Assembly (NCBI RefSeq): GCF_021513255.1
Contig: NZ_CP090977.1
Coordinates: 1,116,001-1,180,000 of the forward strand
DNA length: 64,000 nt
DNA from: Planococcus sp. 107-1
Lineage (GTDB): Bacteria > Bacillota > Bacilli > Bacillales_A > Planococcaceae
Direction of reading: 5' to 3'
The notes below the pieces were generated by a model. It worked only from the letters and a program-made list of their open reading frames with translations, searched no databases and was not told the DNA's origin. Positions within the stretch are counted from its first letter, which is position 1. Each line of letters starts with the position of its first letter. Positions 36,539 through 46,373 of this stretch are shown in pieces. The position numbers and the translations under genes were made by a program.

Positions 36539-36657
36539 TGTAAAACCTTTCTTCTGAATAGTCAGAATTTTAGTGATGCAGTAGACTAATAAAACAAGGA
36601 AGGGGATTTCTGGAAATCCGCTGGGAATCATCATTACGCGGCGAGAGGAAGAGGCTT

Positions 36658-38142
36658 TTGAAAACAGAAGAATTATTGAATCTAATTAAAATAAAAACGA
36701 TCCAAGGCATAGTGCCTGATTTTATAGAAGGAATTCAAATGGATTCCCGAAATGTCGGACCTGGAGATATTTTTGTCTGCATTACCGGCTATACCGTAGA
36801 TGGCCACGAATTTGTCGAAGATGCGGTGCGCCGAGGCGCATCAATGATTATTGCGGAAAAAGAAATCAGCCATGTACCGGATGGGCTTTGCGTTGTCCGG
36901 GTAAAAGATTCGGCTAAAGTGCTTGCTCGCCTTGCCGCCCATCTTTACGGGTATCCTGCAGCCAAACTCTCGACTATAGGGGTTACTGGAACAAACGGCA
37001 AAACAACGGTTTCGCATATGATCCATGAATTGATGGGGAAAGCCGGTCAAAAATCAGCTGTTGCCGGAACGCTTGGCTTTCGTTCAGCTGATACGTGGGC
37101 ACCGACCCCAAACACCACGAGTGATATCCTTTCCAATTTGAAGATGCTTGAGAAAGCAGCTGAAAGCGATTGTTCCGCGATGATTTTTGAAACGTCTTCA
37201 CAAGGGCTCGTTAACGGAAGAATGTGGGGAATTGAGTTGGATATTGCGGTATTCACCAATTTAAGCCACGATCATCTGGATTTCCATAAATCGATGGAAA
37301 GCTACGGACATGCCAAAGGACTGTTGTTCTCGCAGCTTGGACAAGACGTTCGGAAAACCAAATTCGCCGTTTTGAACCAGGATGATTCATGGTCTGCTTC
37401 ATTCTCACGGATGACGCCTTTTGAAACGATCAGCTACGGGTTATCGGCGGGCGCTGATTTTCAGGCAAGCCAAATTAGCTATGATGAACAAGGGACGGAA
37501 TTTATGCTCGAGTCTCCTGAAGGAACCTTTGCTGTGAAAACCGCTTTCATCGGAAAATTCAATGTGTACAATGTGCTCGCAGCCCTTGCTGCATTGTATG
37601 CATATGGCATGGAAATCGAAACGATGCTTGAACATTTGCCGGAAATCTATCCGGTGGAAGGGCGGATGGAGAAATTGGCATCTTCAGACGGGCCGACGGT
37701 CTATATCGATTATGCGCATACACCGGATGCCATTGAAAAAGCGATCGACAGTCTGTTGCCATTTAAAAAAGGCCGTCTGATTGTCCTCATTGCCGGGGGG
37801 AATTACCGCGATCAACTCAAACGGCCGATCATGGCAGAAAAAGCATCGATAGCGGATTACGTCATCATCACAACTAACAATCCAGGGCAAGAGCCGAGCC
37901 GTGAAATTCTTCAAGCCTATGAAAAAGGCATGCTTCATAGCCGATATACGTTAATAGCAGAAAGAGCGGAAGCGGTCCGGCATGCTATTCGTATCGCGGA
38001 GAAAGAAGATATTGTGCTGTTAACGGATAAAGGGCATGAAACGACTTTGCTCGTGGGCGACAGGTATCTGCCTTACAACGAGAAAGAAATCGTTTTAGAA
38101 CAGCTTAATTTTCAGGCGATGAATAAAGAACAAGTAAATTAA
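36658..38142 (+). CDS. murE: MurE-type UDP-MurNAc-tripeptide ligase (paralogue)
   Basis: A 494-aa Mur ligase that adds the third amino acid to the peptidoglycan stem. GVTGTNGKTTVSHM (about 110-123, P-loop), TPNTTSD, ETSSQGL, FTNLSHDHLDFH (carbamoyl-Lys region) and YAHTPDAIEKA are all present. The substrate-specifying motif, DNPR in meso-DAP enzymes, is NNPG here (about 403-406), so meso-DAP is unlikely. The gene stands alone rather than in a mur/fts cluster, which suggests a second, stand-alone MurE. The TTG start follows GAGGAAGAGG. Confidence 0.85.
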   Translation: MKTEELLNLIKIKTIQGIVPDFIEGIQMDSRNVGPGDIFVCITGYTVDGHEFVEDAVRRGASMIIAEKEISHVPDGLCVVRVKDSAKVLARLAAHLYGYPAAKLSTIGVTGTNGKTTVSHMIHELMGKAGQKSAVAGTLGFRSADTWAPTPNTTSDILSNLKMLEKAAESDCSAMIFETSSQGLVNGRMWGIELDIAVFTNLSHDHLDFHKSMESYGHAKGLLFSQLGQDVRKTKFAVLNQDDSWSASFSRMTPFETISYGLSAGADFQASQISYDEQGTEFMLESPEGTFAVKTAFIGKFNVYNVLAALAALYAYGMEIETMLEHLPEIYPVEGRMEKLASSDGPTVYIDYAHTPDAIEKAIDSLLPFKKGRLIVLIAGGNYRDQLKRPIMAEKASIADYVIITTNNPGQEPSREILQAYEKGMLHSRYTLIAERAEAVRHAIRIAEKEDIVLLTDKGHETTLLVGDRYLPYNEKEIVLEQLNFQAMNKEQVN

Positions 38143-38161
38143 GCGGAAATAAAAGATCACG

Positions 38162-38213
38162 AAAAGGCATCGATGCTGCTCTGGAATAGAGCAAAGAAAC
38201 GATGCCTTTTTAA
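38162..38213 (+). terminator. Rho-independent terminator
   Basis: AAAAGGCATCG / CGATGCCTTTTT arms around an inner GCTCT/AGAGC hairpin. Confidence 0.8.
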
Positions 38214-38369
38214 GTTGGTTAAATAGCTTTTTAGCAATTTCACATTTTTTCCAACTTTAGCTGTTGAATTAAAAGAATTATTGATAAAATTAGAGAAATA
38301 AAATTTTTAACATCTTTTTGAAACTTTGGGAGCTGTTCTCTCATTTACTTTTAAGGTAGAGGTGCAATT

Positions 38370-38696
38370 ATGAAAAACATATTCATCATCATCGCGACTG
38401 CCGCGGTTGAAACAGCGGTGCTTTGGTCTATATCCTTATTTTTTGACTGGAACTTCATCGATATCATGTTGCTTGGCGGCTTATTGATCTTCGGAGCTAT
38501 TTGGCTCCTGCAGCTTTACTCCAATCAAACCACTAACCAATACAACGCATTTTCAATGATCGATAACAGGCAGGAAACGCCGCAAGCCATACCGTTCTAT
38601 TTTAAGATCTCACCTTTGGTCTACGGATTGTTGCTATTTAACTTGATGAGTTTCGTAATTACAGTAGTGAAGTTTTATCCATATTTTATTGATTGA
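38370..38696 (+). CDS. Small membrane protein, unknown
   Basis: A 108-aa hydrophobic protein with three membrane segments (about 4-24, 28-50 and 82-103) separated by a polar loop (NQTTNQYNAF). No family is recognised. The start follows AGAGGTGC. It precedes the lipoprotein metallopeptidase gene by 33 bp, perhaps in one transcript. Confidence 0.6.
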   Translation: MKNIFIIIATAAVETAVLWSISLFFDWNFIDIMLLGGLLIFGAIWLLQLYSNQTTNQYNAFSMIDNRQETPQAIPFYFKISPLVYGLLLFNLMSFVITVVKFYPYFID

Positions 38697-38729
38697 ATTC
38701 ACCTTTCTAAAGCAAAAGGAGCGTCCGCT

Positions 38730-39685
38730 ATGGCTAATTTTAAAGTTGCAGCCCTTGTCTTTTTGATTTTAATTTCTTTAACGGGTTGTTCGCAAAAGAA
38801 CGAGGAAATTGAGAAGCAAGAAGTGGAACCGAGCTTATCGTTCGAACAGAAAGAGCAGGAGTTTACAGTCGTGAATTATTTGCCGGCTATGGAGGAGTTT
38901 ATCAAAGCGGCAGAGGCGGATCCAAATAATAAAGACGAACTCTACAAAAAAATCGTTCATGGCAGCCTTCGTGATCATGGATTGGGCTATAGCATTTTAG
39001 AGGAATGGATATTCGCCGTGCCGTTTGATTTAGCCAAATTGGAAGCGGCTGTGGCGGAATTAGCGGAGCAAAAAGAACAGTATGAAGCAGCTATAAAAGA
39101 AGCGCTCGTGTCATCGGCTGAGCTTTTGCCAGGTGAAAATAAAACGATACATGTTTTTCCTTCATTGCCTGAGTTTGCGAGATCGATGGAAGAGGTGGAT
39201 TACGTAACCGGTTTTGTCTGGGAAAAAGGCGACATGGTCCTTTTACTTGACCGCGTTTTGATGAAGATTCGCTGAGGCAAACGGTAGCCCATGAATACCA
39301 CCATATGGTTTACGAAGAAATGCAAAAAAACCTTTTATTTACGGTAGCTGAAAGAACGGTGATGGAAGGGAAAGCAGATGTATTTGCGAAAATGATATAC
39401 CCGGAAGCCAGTCCGAAATGGGCGAACTTTTCATCAGAATCTGAAAAAGCGCATGCAGTTGAAAATTTCAAAGCATTTAACCAATCGGCAGATCCGGAAA
39501 TAATTATGGAGTTCCATAACGGCAATCCCGCAAAGCAAATCCCGCAATGGGCTCACTACAAAATTGGAAACGACATGGTCCAGACTTATTTGAGTGAGCA
39601 TCCAGAAATGTCCATTCCAGAATGGACCGCACTGGAGACAGAGGCGTTTTTAAAGAATAGCGGATACCAGGATGCAGAACAATAA
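38730..39685 (+). pseudogene. DUF2268/YjaZ-like lipoprotein metallopeptidase, frameshifted
   Basis: About 318 aa if repaired. A lipoprotein signal (LISLTGC lipobox, Cys at about 21) is followed by a helical region and a DUF2268-type zinc peptidase domain with TVAHEYHHMVYEE (HExxH), which lies in the second frame. The first frame stops at 39275. Restoring one C near 39251 gives LLDPRFDEDSLRQTVAHEY, the expected family sequence. It is predicted to be anchored outside the membrane. Another HExxH protein of related layout is encoded at 40766. Confidence 0.8.
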
Positions 39686-39974
39686 AGAAAAGGCGGCGAT
39701 TTGTATCGATATCAAAGTGGACTACCCATTCATTTATTTTCTAGGAGATCACCGAATCGTCTTCGTTTATGAAATCACTTCAAAAAAAGCCGTCAATGCT
39801 GAAGTGCTGTTCAATAGCGACCGGTTCAGAGCAATTGAGATGTGCGAAGAGGAAGCGTTTGAAACGTTTAGACATGGAGGCAGGACGACGCCGGAAGAAA
39901 CCAGCTTCTTTATGAAAGAGAATGAGTTAGCGGAGCTCGTGAAGCAGATTAATCGGGTGATTCAGGAAAATTAA
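39672..39974 (+). CDS. Hypothetical protein
   Basis: A 100-aa protein overlapping the preceding gene's end by 14 bp, with no recognised domain. It is mixed beta/alpha (PFIYFLGDHRIVFVYEITSKKAVNAEVLF), then an acidic helical tail. There is no strong ribosome site; translation is probably coupled to the upstream gene. Confidence 0.55.
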   Translation: MQNNKEKAAICIDIKVDYPFIYFLGDHRIVFVYEITSKKAVNAEVLFNSDRFRAIEMCEEEAFETFRHGGRTTPEETSFFMKENELAELVKQINRVIQEN

Positions 39975-39996
39975 TTTAAAGAAAAGAAGTGACAAA

Positions 39997-40722
39997 ATGG
40001 CAGAAAAAATTGCGGTGTTGGCAGATATACATGGCAATTACTCAGCGCTTCAGGCAGTGCTGAAAGAAATTGACCAGGATCCGGATATTGTCCGGATTTA
40101 TTGCGTAGGTGATATGGTCGGCATCGGCTATGAAACCGACGAAGTATTGGAAGCTCTTTGTTCACGGGATGATGTGACGATGATTCTGGGGAATCATGAA
40201 GAGGAAATGCTGGACCTTTTAAACGGTGAAGAAGGCGAAAGCCAGGGCGGCGAAAGAGTGCACCGTGAGTGGCTGCTCGACCGGATGGATAAAAAGTTCA
40301 TTCCGGAACTCAAGGCTCTTCCAAAAGAGCTGACGGTCCGGCATGGCGGCAAAAACCTCCTGTTGACCCATTATCATTTGGATCCAGCGAAAAAATACTT
40401 GCCAATCGATGCGGATCCGACATGGGAAAAATTCGAAATTCTTTATAAGGATTCCGCTGTGGATCTCGTGTGTTTCGGCCATCATCATCCTGTCCATTAT
40501 TTCTCGACTAACTCGAGAACCTATTTGAATCCAGGCTCTCTTGGCTGCAGCAAATGGCCATATGCCCGGTATGCCATCGTGTCATTTAACGGAACGATCG
40601 AAGTGGAATTGAAAGAAGCAGCCTATGACAATAAAGAATTTCTAGCAGGCTATGAAAAGTTGAAAGTTCCTGAAAGAGATTTCATCTTAAGCGTTTTTCA
40701 CGGCAATCAGCATTTGCTTTAA
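39997..40722 (+). CDS. Calcineurin-like metallophosphoesterase
   Basis: A 241-aa phosphoesterase of the YfcE/MJ0936-like type. All metal-binding boxes are present: ADIHGNYSAL (about 8-17), GDMVGIG (about 39-45), LGNHEE (about 66-71), LTHYHLD and CFGHHHP (about 160-166). The start follows AAAGAAGTGAC. Substrate unknown (phosphodiester or protein phosphatase-like). Confidence 0.88.
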   Translation: MAEKIAVLADIHGNYSALQAVLKEIDQDPDIVRIYCVGDMVGIGYETDEVLEALCSRDDVTMILGNHEEEMLDLLNGEEGESQGGERVHREWLLDRMDKKFIPELKALPKELTVRHGGKNLLLTHYHLDPAKKYLPIDADPTWEKFEILYKDSAVDLVCFGHHHPVHYFSTNSRTYLNPGSLGCSKWPYARYAIVSFNGTIEVELKEAAYDNKEFLAGYEKLKVPERDFILSVFHGNQHLL

Positions 40723-40765
40723 AGGAAATCTATTTTCACTATTTGCCTGTAGAGAGGATATAAAC

Positions 40766-41508
40766 ATGAAAACAATCTATAGTTTTGAGTCTGTGAAAGC
40801 CTATGAAAAGTATCAAGGTATAACAGAAAGCTTTAATAAGCGCTTATTAGATTACCAGAAAGTAATGGAAAAAGACTTTGCTTTGACCGAACTTCCAAAA
40901 GCCTTTGTTTGGACTTCAGCAGAACTGGCGACGACGGTTTTTTCAGAAGTGCCAATTCCGCGTTTACAAATAAGGATGTTATTTATATGTCACCGGATCT
41001 TGCAGAATGGCGGCAGCTTTTTCTGAAGCAATTAGACGGCAAAGACCTGCCCCATATCGAGCAGTTCTATGCGAACTACTCGGAAAATCAGCTGTTCACC
41101 ATCGCAGCACATGAGCTGACGCATCACTCCGATTTATTTGAGGATGAATTTGACGTTGAGCGGGATGACAGCATTTGGTTTGAAGAAGGCATGTGCGAGT
41201 ATTTGCCGAGAAAGCTCCTATTGAGCCCGTCAGAGTTTAATGAAATTACAGCCATTGAAAGTGAATTGGTGAAGGTTTTTACAGAAGACTATGGCATGCG
41301 TTCTCTCGATGAATTTGGAAGCGCTTCTTATCTTGGCAGTTTGTCGAGCATCATGTTCGATTATTGGCGGAGTTTTTTAGTAGTAAAAGAACTTGTAGAG
41401 GACCAATTTGATAATGATATCCAGGCGGTATTTGAACAATACAAACGTTGGCATGGCGATGGACGGAAAATGCCATTGACCGTGTTCTTCGGAGTAGCCG
41501 AACAATAA
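40766..41508 (+). pseudogene. HExxH metallopeptidase-like protein, frameshifted
   Basis: About 247 aa if repaired. The catalytic motif is FTIAAHELTHHSDLFEDE (HExxH, about residue 112), followed by WFEEGMCEYLPRK with the likely third metal ligand Glu. The first frame (40766-41026) breaks near 40959. Restoring one base after CCAATTCC gives PIPAFTNKDVIYMSPDLAEW. The motif pattern (HExxH...FEEGMCEY) resembles gluzincin-like peptidases of unknown substrate. GAGAGGATATAAAC precedes the ATG. Confidence 0.78.
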
Positions 41509-41529
41509 AACAGAATGGGAAGGTAAAAC

Positions 41530-42609
41530 ATGATCAATCCATTAAAATTACAAGCAGCAACCAGACACGCGGAAGTGGATACTCCCGTATTTCTCGGAGA
41601 AGGGGCTTGGCATTATGCCTGGAAAGTACGTAAAAATGGAAGCGATTGGGTGCTGCGGATTCCGAAAGAAGTAGCGTATGACCAACCGGCTCTGTATGAT
41701 GAGGCCGTTTTAAAAGCAGAATACGGGGGAACCGAACTCTATTATGCGGCCGTCAATCAAGCGGTAAAGGGTGCAGCGCCTATGCATTATTCCTTTTTCG
41801 TGACGGAAGAGCTGACATACACGCTGGAATCTTTTGCCGGAACCGCCATCGAGCTTGCGGAAATAAATAGGGAAGCTGCTTTTCAATTAGGCCAAGACAT
41901 TGGAGAAATCTACCGGGAAACGGAAAAAATTCCTCATGGATTATCCGGCTACGGTTTTCTTGCGTGGTCTACAGAAGAGGGGCTTCGGGGCAGCATCGCG
42001 GGAGATGCGCATCAAGGGTTGAAAGAAGAAAGTGAAGAGCAATTGGCGGATTATGAAACTTTGTGCCAGAGTCACTCGGAATTAAAGAGTGAAGTGGTCG
42101 AGAAGGCAATCCATTGGGCAGCAGCGCTCAGGCAGCGAAGATTTACCATGCCGCTCCTAACCAACCAGGATGCTTCACCTGAAAATATATTGATGAACGG
42201 CACTCAAGTTTGCCTGATTGATCCTTATCCGATCGTCTATTATCCAAGAGGAATGGCTGGCAATTTCATGAACTTATACGAAAACTATTTTGTTTCCCTC
42301 TCTGCTACCGAACGATACAGAAAACATCGATTTGACGTACACGAAGCGAAGATGAAAGCGATCGCTGAAGGTTTTTTAGCTGGCTATAGCGAAGGCAATA
42401 CAGAAATCGTCCGTGAAGTCAGAGGGGAACAGCTGCTGCAAGTGCTCGAATCGGCCTTTAGTCACCTCCAATTACTGGAAGGGGAGCTGAGAAAAGAAAC
42501 TGAAATCCGTTTTGGCACGAAGAAAGAAATAGCTGCCCGGTTGCCGCTATTCTTAACGGAGCTCGAACGACTGGCGGCTATCAATATTAATAATGAATCT
42601 ATAGTTTGA
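41530..42609 (+). CDS. APH-fold kinase-like protein
   Basis: A 359-aa protein with a protein-kinase/APH-like pattern. FLGEGAWHYAWKVRKNGSDWVLRIPKE (about 21-47) covers the glycine-rich loop and Lys strand. TNQDASPENILMNG (about 213-226) replaces the usual HxDxxxxN, with Asn-Gln before the catalytic Asp, and VCLIDPYP (about 229-236) is the metal-binding Asp. Substrate unknown. The start follows GGGAAGGTAAAAC, 21 bp after the previous stop, so it is probably in one transcript with the metallopeptidase and the next gene. Confidence 0.65.
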   Translation: MINPLKLQAATRHAEVDTPVFLGEGAWHYAWKVRKNGSDWVLRIPKEVAYDQPALYDEAVLKAEYGGTELYYAAVNQAVKGAAPMHYSFFVTEELTYTLESFAGTAIELAEINREAAFQLGQDIGEIYRETEKIPHGLSGYGFLAWSTEEGLRGSIAGDAHQGLKEESEEQLADYETLCQSHSELKSEVVEKAIHWAAALRQRRFTMPLLTNQDASPENILMNGTQVCLIDPYPIVYYPRGMAGNFMNLYENYFVSLSATERYRKHRFDVHEAKMKAIAEGFLAGYSEGNTEIVREVRGEQLLQVLESAFSHLQLLEGELRKETEIRFGTKKEIAARLPLFLTELERLAAININNESIV

Positions 42610-42621
42610 AGGGGGAACCTT

Positions 42622-43257
42622 ATGGGTTCAAGAATCATGCATTTGATTATTGCAGATAAAGTTTCAAAAGGTTTAGATATGAGCGATACCCGGGAAGTTT
42701 TATTAGGCGGCATTGCACCAGACGCTGCTTTTGGACGTGCGCGAAAAGACGCGTCGCATTTCTTTGGAGGGGATTTAGATGACGGCACACGATTTGTGGA
42801 CTATCACGCTTTCAAAGAAAAATACCCGCAAGCTGTGGAAGAGGCATTCGGGCTTGGCTATTTCATTCATTTGATTGCGGATGATGTCTGGCTCAAACGC
42901 ATCTATTTCGAGAATGATTTGAAGCGGCGTGTGGATAGAGACCCGACTTTATTGGCGCGATGGCACAGTGATTTCCGGAAGATGAATGGCCGCTTGCTTG
43001 AACAATACGGCGCAAACGATTTACAAGAGATTTTGGCGGGAGCAGAACTCTCCAAAAGCCCTGTTGAAGAAATCCAAAAGGACGACTTGCGGCTATTCAA
43101 AGAAGAAACGCTTGGTGACTTTATTTATTCGAAAGACGAGCTTGTAAGGGAACTGGAAGTATACTCCTGGGAAGAGGTTCTGTCATACATAGAAGAAGCA
43201 GCGAACAAAGCGGCAGAAGAATGTGCGCTCCTTCTAAAAGATTCTGCACGTCGGTAA
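42622..43257 (+). CDS. Zinc-dependent phospholipase C-like hydrolase
   Basis: A 211-aa protein with the conserved pattern of this family: SRIMHLIIADKV (His at about 7), GGIAPDAAFGRA (Asp), DYHAFKEKY and GLGYFIHLIADDVWLKRIYF (His and Asp of the zinc site, about 82). These proteins are related by fold to phospholipase C/S1 nucleases; the actual substrate is unknown. GAAGGGGGAACC precedes the ATG, and it follows the kinase-like gene by 12 bp. Confidence 0.75.
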   Translation: MGSRIMHLIIADKVSKGLDMSDTREVLLGGIAPDAAFGRARKDASHFFGGDLDDGTRFVDYHAFKEKYPQAVEEAFGLGYFIHLIADDVWLKRIYFENDLKRRVDRDPTLLARWHSDFRKMNGRLLEQYGANDLQEILAGAELSKSPVEEIQKDDLRLFKEETLGDFIYSKDELVRELEVYSWEEVLSYIEEAANKAAEECALLLKDSARR

Positions 43258-43284
43258 ATTGAAAAACCAGGTGGAGGCAAAACA

Positions 43285-43845
43285 ATGGAGAAGTTCGTTT
43301 TTTTATTTGGTCCGCAAGCTGTCGGAAAAATGACAGTTGGACAAGAGCTCGCGGCACTGACAAATTTAAGGTTATTCCATAACCATATGACGATTGATTT
43401 GTTGGAGCCTTTGTACGGATTTACAGAGGAAATGTGGCGGCTCAACACCCTGTTTCGCCGGCAGATTTTCGAAAGCTTTGCGGGAAGCGAAGCGTATGGA
43501 ATGATTTTCACGAAGCTCTGGTATTTCGACAAGAAAGAGGACTGGGACGAAGTGGAATGGATGTGCACGCTTTTTAAAACGCAAGGCGTCGAGATTTATT
43601 TCGTGGAGTTGGAAGCAGATACGGAGGAGCGCCTCATCCGCAATAAAACCGCGCACCGGCTAGAACACAAGCCGACCAAACGCAATATTGAACAGTCCGA
43701 ACAGCATCTGCTCCATACGATGCAGCATAACCGGGTGAATTCTGTCGAAGGGGAAATCACGGAAGCGAATTATCTGCGGATCAATAATACCGCTTTGAGT
43801 GCAAAAGAAACAGCGGCTTTAATCAAGAGGAAGTTTTCTTTATAA
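43285..43845 (+). CDS. P-loop kinase-like protein
   Basis: A 186-aa P-loop NTPase. Walker A is FGPQAVGKMTVG (about 8-19), then HNHMTIDLL (about 34-42), like shikimate/chloramphenicol-kinase-type small-molecule kinases. The NKTAHRLEHKP helix (about 118-128) could be the lid with Arg residues. Substrate unknown. GGTGGAGGC precedes the ATG. Confidence 0.75.
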   Translation: MEKFVFLFGPQAVGKMTVGQELAALTNLRLFHNHMTIDLLEPLYGFTEEMWRLNTLFRRQIFESFAGSEAYGMIFTKLWYFDKKEDWDEVEWMCTLFKTQGVEIYFVELEADTEERLIRNKTAHRLEHKPTKRNIEQSEQHLLHTMQHNRVNSVEGEITEANYLRINNTALSAKETAALIKRKFSL

Positions 43846-43856
43846 GGGGGACGATC

Positions 43857-44271
43857 ATGCCATTGGCTGTTTGGAAAGGTGCCGCTGCAGTAGTGATGGA
43901 AAATGGGCGATTGCTGATGATCAAATCTACAGAAACGAATGCGTGGAGCATTCCATCAGGCGGTTTAGAAGAAGGCGAAACACCAGAACAGGCTTGCATC
44001 CGTGAAGTTTGGGAAGAAACAGGATTTAAAGTTGCTATTCATGAGGAGTTGCCGGTTAAAAGAACGCAGATTGGAGATTACGATGTTACGACCCATTATT
44101 TCCTTTGTGAAAAGATGGCGGGTTTTATTTCGTATCAGGACCCTGACGCAGAAGTGGAAGAAATCGGGTGGAAAACAGCTGAAGAAATCAGCGAGGTTGG
44201 TCCATAATTATCCGGAAGACGTGGAGATGCTTGTGTCACTTGTTCAAAAATCGGTAGGGGAAGAAGTTTAA
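43857..44271 (+). pseudogene. NUDIX hydrolase, frameshifted near 3' end
   Basis: About 137 aa if repaired. The NUDIX box GGLEEGETPEQACIREVWEE (about 39-58) is complete with its metal-binding Glu residues. The frame stops at 44207. Removing one G near 44195 gives ISELVHNYPEDVEMLVSLVQ to 44271. Only the last about 20 residues are affected. It is in tandem with another NUDIX gene whose ATG follows directly. Confidence 0.82.
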
Positions 44272-44673
44272 ATGAGAGACCGCGGTGCAGTGGTCATCAT
44301 TCAAAACAATCGGGTCGCATTAATCAAACGCGTGCGGACCGATTCAATCTACTACGTCTTTCCTGGCGGCGGGATCGAGGCCGGGGAAACCCCGGAAGCG
44401 CCAGCAGAACGGGAAGCGTGGGAAGAACTTGGAGTAAAAGTCGAAATCCAGGAATGCCTGGCAACAGTTGAGTTTAACGGCAAGCAGTATTTTTTTCAGG
44501 CAACCATACGGGAAGGCGAATTTGGTACGGGCATCGGCGAAGAATTCAATGACCTTCAAAGAGGCGCATACGTGCCTTTATAGATCGAGTTGAATGAACT
44601 GGACCATTTAGACGTAAGACCGAGAAAAGTGGCAGACATCGTAAAAGACAGACAGAAGAGAAACGGAAATTAA
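44272..44673 (+). pseudogene. NUDIX hydrolase with in-frame TAG
   Basis: 133 codons. The NUDIX box GGGIEAGETPEAPAEREAWEE (about 32-52) is intact, with preference-setting residues unknown. An in-frame TAG at 44581-44583 interrupts GAYVPL-stop-IELNELDHLDVRP, where family members usually have Trp, so TGG to TAG is likely. The truncated 103-aa product contains the complete catalytic box. It starts immediately after the previous NUDIX gene's repaired stop (TTTAAATGAG), suggesting coupling. Confidence 0.8.
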
Positions 44674-44709
44674 GTTTCTCTTCTTTTTTTACATTTCTTT
44701 TAGTAAAAC

Positions 44710-44734
44710 TGTAACAATATAGAAAGCAAGACGT
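44710..44734 (+). promoter_or_regulatory. Candidate ECF-type autoregulatory promoter
   Basis: TGTAAC (-35, 44710-44715), 16-bp spacer, CGT (-10 core, 44732-44734), just upstream of an ECF sigma gene. The -35 AAC and -10 CGT elements follow the ECF sigma consensus of Bacillota. Confidence 0.5.
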
Positions 44735-44765
44735 GTTACATAGAGAAAAGATAAAGGGGGAGCGA

Positions 44766-45296
44766 ATGAAAAAGCAGCAGCTGGAAACTCTTTATGAAAA
44801 CTATTCAAAACCCCTTTATTATTTTTTATGGAAAATGTCCGGTTCGTCTCATTTAGCTGAGGACCTGACACAGGAAACCTTCGTTCGCGCGACGATTTCC
44901 CTCCATACTTATGAAGGGGAAGAAGCGCGTGCCTGGCTGTTCAAAGTGGCGAGGAATATTTACATTGACGAATGGCGGAAACGGAAACGCAGACAAGCGA
45001 TTCCGTTCCTGAACTTGTTTTATTCAAACGAAGAAATGATCAGCCCTTACGGATTGCCTGAAGAATCCATGTTGTCTCAAGAGGCAGCAGGGGATTTAAA
45101 CGAATTGTTGAGCTTTTTGCCGGAGCATTACCGGACGATCCTGTATTTGCGGGAAGTTGAACAATTTACATACGCCGAGATTCAGGAAGCGATGGAGCTG
45201 TCGGAAGACCAAGTAAAGGTCAATTTGTACCGGGCACGGAAAAAGCTGGAGGCTATCGGGAAAAAGAGAGGGTGGCATGATGGGCGAATGGAATAA
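44766..45296 (+). CDS. ECF-type RNA polymerase sigma factor
   Basis: A 176-aa sigma-70 group 4 factor. Region 2 is YFLWKMSGSSHLAEDLTQETFVRA, then ARAWLFKVARNIYIDEWRKRKR (about 15-77). Region 4 is LLSFLPEHYRTILYLREVEQFTYAEIQEAMELSEDQVKVNLYRARKKL (about 115-165). The ATG at 44766 after AAAGGGGGAGCG is preferred to the frame opening at 44733. It overlaps its anti-sigma gene by about 20 bp, the normal coupled arrangement, and probably controls its own promoter. Confidence 0.9.
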   Translation: MKKQQLETLYENYSKPLYYFLWKMSGSSHLAEDLTQETFVRATISLHTYEGEEARAWLFKVARNIYIDEWRKRKRRQAIPFLNLFYSNEEMISPYGLPEESMLSQEAAGDLNELLSFLPEHYRTILYLREVEQFTYAEIQEAMELSEDQVKVNLYRARKKLEAIGKKRGWHDGRME

Positions 45297-46282
45297 AGAA
45301 TTGGAAAAGAAAATATTAAAAAAATCCCCTTCACCTTGACGATGCGGATTCTGCGGGTTTTGTCTTGGGAATGCTGGTATATGGGATTTATAGTATTTTG
45401 TTGAGTGTGGTTTCGGATCGTTTTCAATTCGCTGAAGAAAATGATTTTAATACGAAGCTCGCTTTGGAATGGAAGACACCGAATGTTAGAGGAACATTTG
45501 ACTACACAGCAGATGGAATTTCTTTTTTCGGAACAACAGAAGTCACATATCCGATTGTCAAAAAGGTGGGGAAAGAAGACCTGGTCATCGGTGAAGCAAA
45601 AGCCGTCAAGCGTTTAAGCGACACCAACTCGTATATTGAATACCAAACACCTGGAAAGGATCAGCTTAACTTTTTCCCTTTCTTTTATCCGGAAGACCCA
45701 AGAACTGGGGATAAACTAGATGCCAATCCTGAACCGGACGTGTGGAAGACTTTAGACATGCTGCATGAAGGGATCGTCGGAGAATTGGCATTCTCGACGG
45801 ACCGCTTCATGGAGCCGGAAGAATTGATTGAAAGCCTGGAACCTTACGATGTGGATATTCTCTGGATGCAGCTGCATGCGGGGGAATACACGGAGTTCAG
45901 TCCGGGAAGCTCCGGTGGCAGTGCGACAGAAGTAACTGTATATGATGGTATCGGGCTTCCGCCTGCACGGACGATGGCCGAAGATTATTTGTCGAGCACG
46001 ATGGCTTTTGAACTGGACGCATCATCGGTCGAAGAAAGCAAAGTTGCGATGCTCGATAATATGGAAAAGCTGATTTCGGACAAATCCACTGATTATCTTG
46101 AGTTTTATCTTGGACTTAGCCATTTTAAAACTCGCTATGATTATCTAAAAGAAAACGGATTTACCGTTTACGGTGCTGTTGTGACTGGGCCTGTGAAAGA
46201 ATTATTGAAGCTGCAGGATGAGGAATGGTTTCGGGGTGAACAATTAGGCGAAGTGGAATTATGGAACTGGAGTGAAGAATAG
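45277..46282 (+). pseudogene. Anti-sigma factor (sigma regulator N/C domains), two frameshifts
   Basis: About 334 aa if repaired. The start ATG (45277 or 45280) overlaps the sigma gene. The N-terminus reads MGEWNKELEKKILKKS, then (one frame over from about 45328) FTLTMRILRVL, then (another shift near 45360) GMLVYGIYSILLSVVSDRFQF, giving a cytoplasmic sigma-binding segment and one transmembrane helix. The extracytoplasmic domain to 46282 has the Sigma_reg_C-like PEELIESLEPYDVDILWMQLHAGEYTEF region. Two single-base losses within 40 bp make sequencing error likely. Confidence 0.72.
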
Positions 46283-46373
46283 CTTAGCCACTGTATTTTA
46301 AAACAGCAGATCGAAGAACCTTTAGAGGCGAAAGCGCGTCTTTCTAATTAAACGGGGACTAAAGGAGAATTGG

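Noticed and set aside
45365..46282. An independent membrane protein gene after the sigma factor
   Set aside because: Upstream frames give the cytoplasmic start of an anti-sigma protein overlapping the sigma gene; this is its third frame segment.
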